64,000 nucleotides of DNA from Actinomycetes bacterium (GTDB lineage Bacteria; Actinomycetota; Acidimicrobiia; Acidimicrobiales; Acidimicrobilacustridaceae). The notes below the pieces were generated by a model. That model worked only from the letters and a program-made list of their open reading frames with translations, was not told the DNA's origin and ran no database searches. The stretch lies in assembly GCA_029782025.1 (NCBI GenBank), contig JAKOVR010000167.1:1-64000 (forward strand). The letters run 5' to 3'. Made by a program: the position numbers and the translations under genes. Below, piece after piece: positions 8,128 to 15,538 of the stretch. Within the stretch, counting starts at the first letter, position 1; each line of letters begins with the position of its first letter.

Positions 8128-9600
8128 GTGACGCCCGCCTCGCCGCCGCTCCCGCTGCGCCGCGCCGCGGCGTGGGGCCTGGTGGTCCTGATGGCGTTCT
8201 CGATCGTGGTGCGCTCGGCCCGCCACGACGTCTACACGCAGGACACCACGGCGGTGATCGACGGGGTGCACCGCAGCGTGACGTGCCTGCGCGACGGCGT
8301 GGTCCGCGCCTGCCGGTTCCATCCCGAGACGCAGTCCTCCGACGTGAACCCCTATCCCTTGCTCCAGTACCTCCCGGCGGCCGCGCTGGCCGCGGCCGGC
8401 CTCGGCGACGACGGCATCCGCTCGGGCCTGATCTGGGCCAACACCCTGGCCGTGGCCGCCACCGCCGTGCTCGTGGTCGGCCGGGCCCGGGTGGCCGGCG
8501 GCGCCGGCCATGCCGTGGTGGCCGGCGTGGCGGTCGGCTCGGGCATGTTGCTCCCCTACGCCGGCCACAGCTTCGGGGAGCCGCTGGCCGTCCTGGCCGA
8601 GGCCGTGCTGATCGTCCAGCTGTTGGTGCCGGACCGCCCGGACGCCCGCGCCACTCGGCTCGTCACCGCCGCACCGGCCCTCGCCGCCAGCGCCTTCCTC
8701 GCCGCTGTGGCCAAGGAGACCCTCGTCCTGTCGCTGGCCTGCTTCGCCGCCGCCGCCCTCGTCGTCGCGCGCCACGATCGGGCCGTCATCCGCCGCCGCG
8801 CCGCCGCCGTGGCGGTGGGGTCCGTCGTCGGCGTGGTCGCCAACATGGCCTTCAACGTCTTCCGTTTCGGGGGCCTGCGCAACGTGCAGTACTTCCGGGA
8901 GACCCGCCCCGGGCCGGCCCGCGCCGTCGTCAACGCCGTGAGCCTGCTCGTGGCCCCCAACGGCGGTCTGGTCTGGTTCTGGCTCGCGGCCGCTGCGGCC
9001 CTGGCGGTGCTCGGCGCCATGGTGTGCTGGCCCGGCCGCCTCGCCGGCCGTGAGCGCCTCGCCGCCGGCGCCGCGCTGGCCGGCTTCGGCATCGGCCTGG
9101 TCAGCCTCGGGCTCTGGTGGGGCCCGTTCGGGTGGTACTCGTGGGGTCCCCGCCTCCTCCTCCCCTTCCTGGTGCCGCCCCTCGTGGTGGCGCTCGAGCT
9201 CGCCGCCCCCGGTCGGTGGCTCGCCGGGCCGGTGCTCCGGCGCCGGGGCCTCGTGCTGCTGGCCGTGCCGGTGCTGGCCCTGGCCGTGCCTGCGCTCGGC
9301 GACATCTGGAACCGGGAGGCGTGGAACTCGATGCAGCTGGCCACGGCGGCCGACCATCCCGAGTGCGCGACCGTCGCCATCGACCGCGGTCAGCCGTACG
9401 CGCCGTTCCACCGGTGCCTGATGGACGCGGCCTGGCGGCTCGACCACGGGCCGCTGCTCGACACGCTCACCACCATGCCCGGGTCCGAGGCCCCGTGGTT
9501 CTGGGCCACGGTCGCCGCCGGTCTCGCCGCCGCGGTGCTGTGGCTCATGGACACCCGACCGGCGCCCCGGCCTCCGCCAAGCGCTGCTGCAGACGGTTGA
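8128..9600 (+). CDS. Polytopic membrane protein, GT-C-like
   Basis: This protein of 490 residues has about ten hydrophobic helices. A long extracytoplasmic first loop (after about residue 30) contains HDVYTQDTTAVIDGVHRS and two cysteines, followed by NPYPLLQYLPAAAL. An acidic residue pair after the first helix and a P-rich second loop are seen in the GT-C superfamily of polyprenyl-phosphate-dependent glycosyltransferases, such as mannosyltransferases and ArnT-like enzymes, but no diagnostic domain can be named. A role in cell-envelope glycan or lipid decoration is inferred. The GTG start is supported by the upstream TAGCGT. Its last 56 bp overlap the opposite-strand small gene at 9545-9700. 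Confidence 0.55.
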   Translation: MTPASPPLPLRRAAAWGLVVLMAFSIVVRSARHDVYTQDTTAVIDGVHRSVTCLRDGVVRACRFHPETQSSDVNPYPLLQYLPAAALAAAGLGDDGIRSGLIWANTLAVAATAVLVVGRARVAGGAGHAVVAGVAVGSGMLLPYAGHSFGEPLAVLAEAVLIVQLLVPDRPDARATRLVTAAPALAASAFLAAVAKETLVLSLACFAAAALVVARHDRAVIRRRAAAVAVGSVVGVVANMAFNVFRFGGLRNVQYFRETRPGPARAVVNAVSLLVAPNGGLVWFWLAAAAALAVLGAMVCWPGRLAGRERLAAGAALAGFGIGLVSLGLWWGPFGWYSWGPRLLLPFLVPPLVVALELAAPGRWLAGPVLRRRGLVLLAVPVLALAVPALGDIWNREAWNSMQLATAADHPECATVAIDRGQPYAPFHRCLMDAAWRLDHGPLLDTLTTMPGSEAPWFWATVAAGLAAAVLWLMDTRPAPRPPPSAAADG

Positions 9601-9700
9601 CCTCGGCCTCGAGCTCGACGATGCGGGAGATCAGCTGATCGACGATGGCCAGGTCCCGCCAGGCATGGTGCGGCGTGGGGGTGGGGGCGCTGCTTCTCAT
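9545..9700 (-). CDS. Small coiled-coil protein (51 aa), possible
   Basis: A 51-codon frame from ATG 9700 encodes a short His/Pro-containing head followed by an amphipathic helix ISRIVELEAEVNRLQQRLAE, which has leucine/isoleucine heptad spacing. No family is recognised. Its final 56 bp overlap the 3' end of the membrane-protein gene on the other strand, while the first 100 bp lie in the otherwise empty gap before the P450. No clear ribosome-binding site precedes it. The heptad pattern in a gap region argues for a real gene, but a chance frame in high-GC DNA remains possible. Confidence 0.4.
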   Translation of the reverse strand: MRSSAPTPTPHHAWRDLAIVDQLISRIVELEAEVNRLQQRLAEAGAPVGCP

Positions 9701-9771
9701 GGTCCGATCATCCGGCCCGGCGCATGAAGTTCGCGTGAGCGGGCGACGCGCTGGCTCTCCGTCCGGCCCCG

Positions 9772-9777
9772 TAGCAT
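9772..9777 (+). promoter_or_regulatory. -10 TAGCAT, leaderless start of P450
   Basis: TAGCAT, 7 nt, then ATG 9785. The alternative ATG at 9776 lies inside this hexamer, so 9785 is the better start. Confidence 0.5.
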
Positions 9778-9784
9778 GCCCACG

Positions 9785-10987
9785 ATGAGCACCGCCGCCG
9801 CCCGGCCCGGGGCCGACCTCACCGGCCCGCTGACCGACCCGCGCTTCTACGCCGGCGACCCCCACCCGCGCTTCGCCCGACTGCGGGCCGAGGCCCCGGT
9901 GGCCTGGAACGACGAGCTCGGCTTCTGGGCCGTCACCCGCCACGCCGACCTGCTGGCGGTGTCGAGGGATCCGGTCACGTTCTGCTCGGGTCAGGGCATC
10001 CTCCTCCGCGACATCGGGGCGGAGCTGCCCGAGACACCCGGCGCCCTGCTCTACGTCGACCCGCCCGACCACACCCGCTACCGGAAGCTGGTGCAGCCGG
10101 CCTTCAGCCCGTCGCGCACCCGGGCCATGGAGGCGCCGATCCGGCAGCGGTTCCGTGATCGGCTCGACCAGCTGCCGGTGGGGGAGCCGATCGACATCGT
10201 CCCCGAGCTGGCCGTGCCGGTGCCGCTGTTCGTGATCGCCGACCTCCTCGGCGTCCCCGAGTCGGATTGGCCGAGCTTCCAGCGCTGGACCGACGCGCTC
10301 ATCGCCCTCGCCACCGAGGAGTCCGAGGAGTACTTCGCGATCGCCGGCGAGATGGCGGTCTACTTCCTCGACGTGATCGCCCAGCGGCGGGAGGACCCGC
10401 AGGACGACCTCGTGTCGTTCCTCGCCACCGTGGAGGTCGACGGCGACCGGCTCGACGACGGCGAGCTGATGATGTTCTGCGGCCAACTCCTGGTGGCGGG
10501 CAACGAGACCACCCGCAACCTCCTGTCGGGCACGGTCACGGCCCTGGCCGAGCACGCCGACCAGTGGGAGCGGCTGGTGGCCGATCCGGACATCCACGCC
10601 ACGGCGGTGGAGGAGTTGCTGCGGTGGACGACGCCGGTCACCGGCTTCTGCCGCACGGCCACCGTCGACGCCGAGGTGGGTGGACAGGCGGTGGCCGCCG
10701 GCGAGGCGCTGCTGCTGCTCTACGCCGCCGCCAACCGCGACGAGACGGTCTTCGGTCCCACCGCCGGCGTCCTCGACCTCACCCGCGACCCGAACCCGCA
10801 GGTGGCCTTCGGCTTCGGCACCCACTTCTGCATCGGGGCCGCGCTGGCCCGCCTCGAGGGCCGCATCGCGCTGGAGGAGCTCACCGCCCGCTATCGCCGC
10901 ATCGAGTTGGCCGGGCCGGTCCAGCGCCTCGAATCGACGGTCATCTCGGGCACCACGTCCGCGCCGGTCGTGCTCCACGGTCGATGA
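9785..10987 (+). CDS. Cytochrome P450
   Basis: This soluble bacterial-type P450 of 400 residues has the I-helix oxygen-activation motif AGNETTR near residue 240, the K-helix ExxR motif EELLR near residue 277, and the haem loop FGFGTHFCIGAALAR with the ligand Cys near residue 349. It inserts one oxygen atom into an organic substrate using electrons from a ferredoxin and reductase, neither of which is nearby. The early DPPDHTRYRKLVQPAFSP block is typical of actinobacterial P450s acting on steroids, terpenes or fatty acids, but the substrate cannot be told. Its TGA overlaps the ATG of tsaC by 4 bp, so the two are probably co-translated despite unrelated functions. Confidence 0.9.
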   Translation: MSTAAARPGADLTGPLTDPRFYAGDPHPRFARLRAEAPVAWNDELGFWAVTRHADLLAVSRDPVTFCSGQGILLRDIGAELPETPGALLYVDPPDHTRYRKLVQPAFSPSRTRAMEAPIRQRFRDRLDQLPVGEPIDIVPELAVPVPLFVIADLLGVPESDWPSFQRWTDALIALATEESEEYFAIAGEMAVYFLDVIAQRREDPQDDLVSFLATVEVDGDRLDDGELMMFCGQLLVAGNETTRNLLSGTVTALAEHADQWERLVADPDIHATAVEELLRWTTPVTGFCRTATVDAEVGGQAVAAGEALLLLYAAANRDETVFGPTAGVLDLTRDPNPQVAFGFGTHFCIGAALARLEGRIALEELTARYRRIELAGPVQRLESTVISGTTSAPVVLHGR

Positions 10988-11985
10988 CCGCCGAGGACGT
11001 GGCGGCCGCGGTCGACGACGCCGCCCTCGACGCGGCGGTGGCCGAGCTGCGCCGCGGTGGCCTCGTGGCGTTCCCCACCGAGACCGTGTACGGGCTCGGG
11101 GCCGACGCGTCGGACCCGGCGGCGGTGGCCAAGGTGTTCGCGGTGAAGGGCCGGCCGGCCGACCATCCGCTCATCGTCCACATCGCCGCGGCGGCCGAGC
11201 TCGACCGCTGGGCCGTCGACGTGCCCGACGCCGCCCGCGCCCTCGCCCGCACCTTCTGGCCGGGCCCGCTCACGCTGGTGCTACGGCGGTCCGAGGCCGT
11301 GTCGGCGGCGGCCACCGGGAACCGAGCCACCGTCGGCCTGCGGGTGCCCGCCCACCCGGTGGCGCTCGAGCTGCTGCGTCGGTTCGGCGGCGCCATCGCC
11401 GCCCCGTCGGCCAACCGGTTCGGCCGGGTGAGCCCCACCACCGCGGCCCACGTGCGGGCCGACCTCGGCGCTGACGTGGGCGTGGTGCTCGACGGAGGGC
11501 CGAGCGACGTTGGCATCGAGTCGACCATCGTGGACCTCACCGACGACACGATCGAGGTGCTCCGGCTCGGCGCGGTCACGGTGGCCGACCTCGAAGCCGC
11601 CCTCGGTCGGCCCGTGGCCGTGGCCGGCGCCGACGTGGCCCCCCGGGCGTCGGGGATGCTCGAGGCCCACTACGCCCCGCGGGCCCGGGTGGTGCTGGCC
11701 GACGACGGGGCCGAGGCCGCCGCCGCGGTCCGCGCCGCGCTGACGGCCGGCGCCGCGCGGGTGGCGGTCCTGGCGCCGGCCGTGCTCGACGGCCTGCCGC
11801 CCGCCGCCGTCGAGCTCGAACCGGCGGGCGGGGCCGAGCACTTCGCCGCCGTGCTCTACGACCGGCTCCGCCAGGCCGACCGCCTCGACTGCACCACCCT
11901 CGTGGTGGTGCCGCCGCCCGAGGACGGGGGCATCGGCTCCGCCGTCCGCGATCGCCTGCGCCGCGCCGCCGCCGACGCTCGCTAG
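10984..11985 (+). CDS. tsaC: L-threonylcarbamoyladenylate synthase (Sua5/YrdC family)
   Basis: The 333-residue protein has the YrdC fold over the first 200 residues: GLVAFPTETVYGLGADA, then VKGRPADHPLIVHI, then APSANRFGRVSPTTA. It also has the extra C-terminal Sua5 domain (about residues 220-333). The enzyme makes threonylcarbamoyl-AMP from threonine, bicarbonate and ATP, the first step of t6A37 modification in ANN-decoding tRNAs. It is normally essential and cytoplasmic. The start ATG 10984 overlaps the P450 stop by 4 bp and no separate promoter is evident, which is an odd pairing for an essential gene. Downstream, a remnant of another gene abuts the stop codon. Confidence 0.92.
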   Translation: MTAEDVAAAVDDAALDAAVAELRRGGLVAFPTETVYGLGADASDPAAVAKVFAVKGRPADHPLIVHIAAAAELDRWAVDVPDAARALARTFWPGPLTLVLRRSEAVSAAATGNRATVGLRVPAHPVALELLRRFGGAIAAPSANRFGRVSPTTAAHVRADLGADVGVVLDGGPSDVGIESTIVDLTDDTIEVLRLGAVTVADLEAALGRPVAVAGADVAPRASGMLEAHYAPRARVVLADDGAEAAAAVRAALTAGAARVAVLAPAVLDGLPPAAVELEPAGGAEHFAAVLYDRLRQADRLDCTTLVVVPPPEDGGIGSAVRDRLRRAAADAR

Positions 11986-12061
11986 AACCGGGGCGTTCGA
12001 CCTGCGGGGCAACGCCGGCACGGTCGACGTCGTGGTCGACACGTTCGGCTCCTTCGGCTGA
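11984..12061 (+). pseudogene. C-terminal remnant of a secreted protein
   Basis: Immediately at the tsaC stop, a 25-codon frame in another phase reads LRGNAGTVDVVVDTFGSFG and ends in TGA at 12059-12061. This strongly resembles the recurrent C-terminal strand pattern (NAGxVDVVVDVxGYF) of many actinobacterial extracellular proteins. The frame has no start and its upstream phase lies within tsaC. It is therefore read as the broken tail of a deleted gene, left when the neighbouring orphan gene arrived or a deletion occurred. The identification rests on motif memory and a short sequence. Confidence 0.45.
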
Positions 12062-12093
12062 CGCTCCGCTCGCGAACCTGCCACCATGACCAC

Positions 12094-13083
12094 ATGGGTG
12101 ACGCGGGATCCGGATCGCCGGCAGCCCGCCGATCCGGCCGCTGGGCGGTGGTCGCGGTGGTACTCGTGTGGCTGGTCGTGGGCCTGCTCGGCGCCGTGGC
12201 GCTCGTCCGCAGCCGATCGGGAGCAGATGCCGCCCCCCGGCCGAGGCATACCGACGCGGTGCGGGACCTGGAGATCGAAGTGATCGCCGTGCCGACACTG
12301 TTGACCCCGACAGACCGCGCCGTGGAGGTGACCGTGACGGTGCACAACCAGAGCGACCACCAGACCTACGGGCTCGACCGGTGGTGCGGCGCTCCGATCA
12401 TCGGCCGTATCGGCACGTCCGAGAACGGCCACCTCGGGGACGTCCCGGGTGTGGTGGATGCGTTCCCGGCCGATGGCTACGTTCCCGGCGTCGGCTCCCT
12501 GCGAAGCGACCTCGTGGATCACGAGATCACCACGGCGTCGCTGGTGGCCGACGGCGATAGTGACTGCACCTACCCCGAAGCCGAGGCGGAACAGCTCGGG
12601 CCGGGTGAGACTCGAACGGCAACCCTCCGGGGGACGCTTCACGTGGCGCCGACCTGGTCCGGGGATCGGCTGATCGTCACCGCGGCCATCCACGCTGGCG
12701 ACGCGTTCGATGACGGGATCCGTTCGACCGCAGTGGTTCTCTTCCGCGACGACCCCGGGAGGATGACGAGCTTCGAGCGAGCGGTCGCAGCTGTGGAGAC
12801 CGACCGGAGGATCAGCGCCTGGGCTCTTGCCCACGCGGGGACCGGCTCCGTGACGGAGACCACCATCCCGATCGTCAAGAGTCCGGTCGGCGTGTACCCC
12901 CGGTCAGCGTGGGAAGGGGGGCGATGGCGTTTCCGCCTGTACTCGGGGTACGCCTCCTCGCCGCCCGCGATTCTCGAGGTCGACACCGCGCCGGAGACGG
13001 GAGCCGTGACGGAGGTTCGTGAGGAGCCGTGGGAGCCGGGCCGCAGATGCCTCCCGGCGATCGGGATCCTGACGGGCTGCTGA
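12094..13083 (+). CDS. Membrane-anchored extracytoplasmic protein of unknown function
   Basis: The 329-residue protein has one N-terminal hydrophobic segment (WAVVAVVLVWLVVGLLGAVA, about residues 21-40) and a large polar exported domain with no recognised family. The domain has beta-rich character: the block AVEVTVTVHNQSDHQTYGL resembles an intracellular-proteinase-inhibitor/CARDB-like beta-sandwich with conserved cysteines further on. The codon use is visibly less GC-biased than that of its neighbours, and a gene remnant sits directly upstream, both hinting at acquired DNA. A CACCAT hexamer 6 nt before the ATG could be a weak leaderless -10. It converges on the VWA lipoprotein with a 19-bp gap. 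Confidence 0.55.
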   Translation: MGDAGSGSPAARRSGRWAVVAVVLVWLVVGLLGAVALVRSRSGADAAPRPRHTDAVRDLEIEVIAVPTLLTPTDRAVEVTVTVHNQSDHQTYGLDRWCGAPIIGRIGTSENGHLGDVPGVVDAFPADGYVPGVGSLRSDLVDHEITTASLVADGDSDCTYPEAEAEQLGPGETRTATLRGTLHVAPTWSGDRLIVTAAIHAGDAFDDGIRSTAVVLFRDDPGRMTSFERAVAAVETDRRISAWALAHAGTGSVTETTIPIVKSPVGVYPRSAWEGGRWRFRLYSGYASSPPAILEVDTAPETGAVTEVREEPWEPGRRCLPAIGILTGC

Positions 13084-13102
13084 ACCAACCGGAGCGGTCG
13101 GC

Positions 13103-14575
13103 TCAGCGCCGGAGCTTGCCGACCTCGTCGGTGACGAGCTTCACCACGAGCTGGTCGAGGGAGAGCACGCTGTAGGCGTCCTTGTCGACGTGCATCGGGG
13201 TGCTGTCGCCGGGCGAGCGGCCGTCGGCGCCGTAGGTGAGGAACACGAAGCGGCCCATGGTGATCTGGGCCAGCTGACGGAAGACGTACTCGGCCGGGTC
13301 GTCGGCGCCGCTCGACGCGATCGGGAAGACCTTCACGCCCTTGCCGGCCGCGGCGATCACGTCGTCGGCGTACCGGGGGCCGTCGTAGTCGAGGTGGGGA
13401 CTGGCGTCGGCGATGAGGAACACCAGCTTGACGGTGTCCTCGCCTCGCCACGACGGCTTGGTGAGGGCGTCGTGGAAGCCGGCGTTGAGGTCCTCGGGGG
13501 TGTCGCCGCCGCCGTCGGCCTGCACGTCGGCGAGGGCCTTGGTGAAGGTCGCGGCGTCGCCGGTGAAGTCGAAGGTGCGGGTGACGAAGAGGTCACCGCG
13601 ATCGCGGTACACCGTCATGGCGAAGCGGGCGTCGACGCCGCCCCCGAGCTTGGCCACCTGCTCGGCCACGGCGGTCATGTTGGCCTTCAGCCGGTCGATC
13701 TCGTCGCCCATGCTGCCGGTGGTGTCGATGAGGAACAGCACGTCGAGCTTCGGGGGCGTGGCGGCCGGGGCACCGGCCAGCTCGAGGCGGTACTCGCGCT
13801 GCTCGGCCGTGATGGTGGCCGACGCCGACACGCCGCCCTTGGTGGCCGTGGCCTTGTAGGTGGGGCGCTGCTGGGTGCGGGGATCGGCGGCTGACGACGG
13901 CGGGTGGAACAGGGCCCGGCCGTCGGCGTAGGTCAGGAGGGTGGCCACCGGCGCACCGGCGCCGTCGGTCACGGTGATGGTGGCCCCGAGGATCGGTTGG
14001 CCGGCGCCGTCGACCACGGTGAGCACGTCGCGGCCCTCCACCGCCACCTTCTGGTACGAGCCGGCGGGGTGCCGGGCGTCGTAGTCCTGGCGGTAGCGGA
14101 GGTAGTCGTCCCACTGGGCGTTGTCGTCGACCGACCCGGCGGTCATGGCCGCCGACCGTTCCCCCGGCGAGCCCGGCGCGGCACCAGCCATGGTGGAGGT
14201 GGGAGCGGCGCCGGACCCGGTCATCGGGAGCGCACCGCCGCCGCCGGCGGTCACGGCCTTGTCGGCGGCGGCACCGGACTCGGCGCGGCCGGCGTTGCCC
14301 TTCCAGTCGCAGGTGCCGCCGGCGCAGTCCCAGGTGCCGGGCGATGCCACGTTGCGGTCGGCCGGGGCGCCGCCGGCCGTGGTGGCCCCCGGGCGGCCCG
14401 TGCCCGACGAGGACGAGTCCTTGGTGGCGACGGAACAGCCGCTGGCGGCCACCAGCGCGGCGATCCCGAGGGCGGCGGCGGGCCGCCAGCGCCCGGGCCG
14501 GGCTCGGCCCGCCGCCGGGCGGGCGTCGGGGTGGCCGGCCGTGGCCGGGGGCGGGGGCGGGGTGGAGGCGTTCAC
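13103..14575 (-). CDS. VWA-domain lipoprotein
   Basis: This 490-residue exported protein has a signal peptide ending in the lipobox LVAASGC (Cys47). A low-complexity Ser/Gly/Ala linker follows, then a beta-sandwich stretch (VVDGAGQPILGATITVTDGA, about residue 215) that looks like a carboxypeptidase-regulatory/CNA-B-type fold. The von Willebrand factor A domain follows. The domain opens with DVLFLIDTTGSMGDEIDRLK near residue 277, where DTTGS is the MIDAS metal motif. It later has TPEDLNAGFHDALT and VKLVFLIADASPH. A surface-exposed metal-dependent protein-binding role is inferred. The GTG start gives a 36-residue basic, Pro-rich tail before the hydrophobic core, longer than usual, so a later start is possible. 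Confidence 0.75.
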   Translation of the reverse strand: MNASTPPPPPATAGHPDARPAAGRARPGRWRPAAALGIAALVAASGCSVATKDSSSSGTGRPGATTAGGAPADRNVASPGTWDCAGGTCDWKGNAGRAESGAAADKAVTAGGGGALPMTGSGAAPTSTMAGAAPGSPGERSAAMTAGSVDDNAQWDDYLRYRQDYDARHPAGSYQKVAVEGRDVLTVVDGAGQPILGATITVTDGAGAPVATLLTYADGRALFHPPSSAADPRTQQRPTYKATATKGGVSASATITAEQREYRLELAGAPAATPPKLDVLFLIDTTGSMGDEIDRLKANMTAVAEQVAKLGGGVDARFAMTVYRDRGDLFVTRTFDFTGDAATFTKALADVQADGGGDTPEDLNAGFHDALTKPSWRGEDTVKLVFLIADASPHLDYDGPRYADDVIAAAGKGVKVFPIASSGADDPAEYVFRQLAQITMGRFVFLTYGADGRSPGDSTPMHVDKDAYSVLSLDQLVVKLVTDEVGKLRR

Positions 14576-14633
14576 GGTCGGTGCGACGAGCGGGCGGCGT
14601 CGCTGGTTCCCGGTCTCCCCGAATTCCGTCGAC

Positions 14634-15470
14634 CTACCAGCCCTTGAAGGCTGGATCGCGGCGCTCCACGAAGGCGGCCACGCCCTCGTTGGCGTCGACC
14701 GTGGTCATGTTGATCTCCTGGGCCACGGCCTCGTCGGCGAAGGCCCCGGCCCGGTCGGTGTCGAGGGAACGGTTGAGCAGCCACTTGCTGAGGGCAAGGG
14801 CACGGGTGGGGCCGGCGGCCAGACGGGCGGCCCACGCCTCGGCCTCGTCCGCCAGGTCGTCGTCGGGCACCACCTTGTTGACCAGGCCCAGCCGCTCGGC
14901 GTCGGCGGCCGTGAGCTTGTCGCCGAAGAACAGCAGCTCCTTGGCCTTCTGCATCCCGATCATGCGGGGCAGGAGATAGGCCCCGCCCCCGTCGGGGACG
15001 AGGCCGCGGCGCACGAACACCTCGGTGAACGTGGCCCGCTCCGCCGCCAGCACCAGGTCGGCGGCAAACGCCAGGTGGGCCCCGATGCCGGCCGCGGTGC
15101 CGTTGACGGCGGCCAGCACGGGCTTCTCGCAGTCGAGCACGGCGGCGACGAGGCGCTGGGCGCCCTCCCGCAGCATGCGGCTGACCTCGCCGGCGGCGCG
15201 GTCCGGCGCGCCCTCGGGGCGGGGAAGGACGTCGCGCCGGGCCCGGAGATCAGCGCCGGTGCAGAAGCCCTTGCCTGTGGCCGTGATGACGACCGCCCGC
15301 ACGTGGAGGTCGGCGCTGGCCGACTCGAGCAGGGCGATGATCCGGTTGCGCTGGTCGGGGGTGATGGCGTTGTGGGCCTCGGGCCGGTTGAGGGTGATCC
15401 ACGCCACGCCGTCACGGAGCTCGTGGCGGACCTGGTCGTCGAGGGGCTGCTCGGCTGGGGTGTCGGTCAT
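14634..15470 (-). CDS. Enoyl-CoA hydratase/isomerase family protein (PaaG-like)
   Basis: The protein has 278 residues and the crotonase fold. The first oxyanion-hole segment is GKGFCTGADLRAR. The second is AAVNGTAAGIGAHLAFAADL, followed by ATFTEVFVRRGLVPDGGGA. One catalytic acid, the Glu in FTEVF, is present, while the second position reads PDGG rather than the ExG of true hydratases. This matches PaaG-type isomerases and other crotonase subfamilies. It may hydrate or isomerise an unsaturated acyl-CoA made by the many acyl-CoA dehydrogenases here. ATG 15470 is chosen because it sets the start 8 nt from a TAGACT hexamer; an upstream ATG at 15497 is in frame. Confidence 0.85.
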   Translation of the reverse strand: MTDTPAEQPLDDQVRHELRDGVAWITLNRPEAHNAITPDQRNRIIALLESASADLHVRAVVITATGKGFCTGADLRARRDVLPRPEGAPDRAAGEVSRMLREGAQRLVAAVLDCEKPVLAAVNGTAAGIGAHLAFAADLVLAAERATFTEVFVRRGLVPDGGGAYLLPRMIGMQKAKELLFFGDKLTAADAERLGLVNKVVPDDDLADEAEAWAARLAAGPTRALALSKWLLNRSLDTDRAGAFADEAVAQEINMTTVDANEGVAAFVERRDPAFKGW

Positions 15471-15478
15471 GGGCGGCG

Positions 15479-15484
15479 AGTCTA
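15479..15484 (-). promoter_or_regulatory. -10 TAGACT for the enoyl-CoA hydratase gene
   Basis: On the minus strand TAGACT stands 8 nt before ATG 15470, and no ribosome-binding site follows it. Confidence 0.4.
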
Positions 15485-15538
15485 GGAAGGCGTCCACCGC
15501 TCGGTAACCTCTGGCACCCCCTGCCGGAGGACCGTCCG

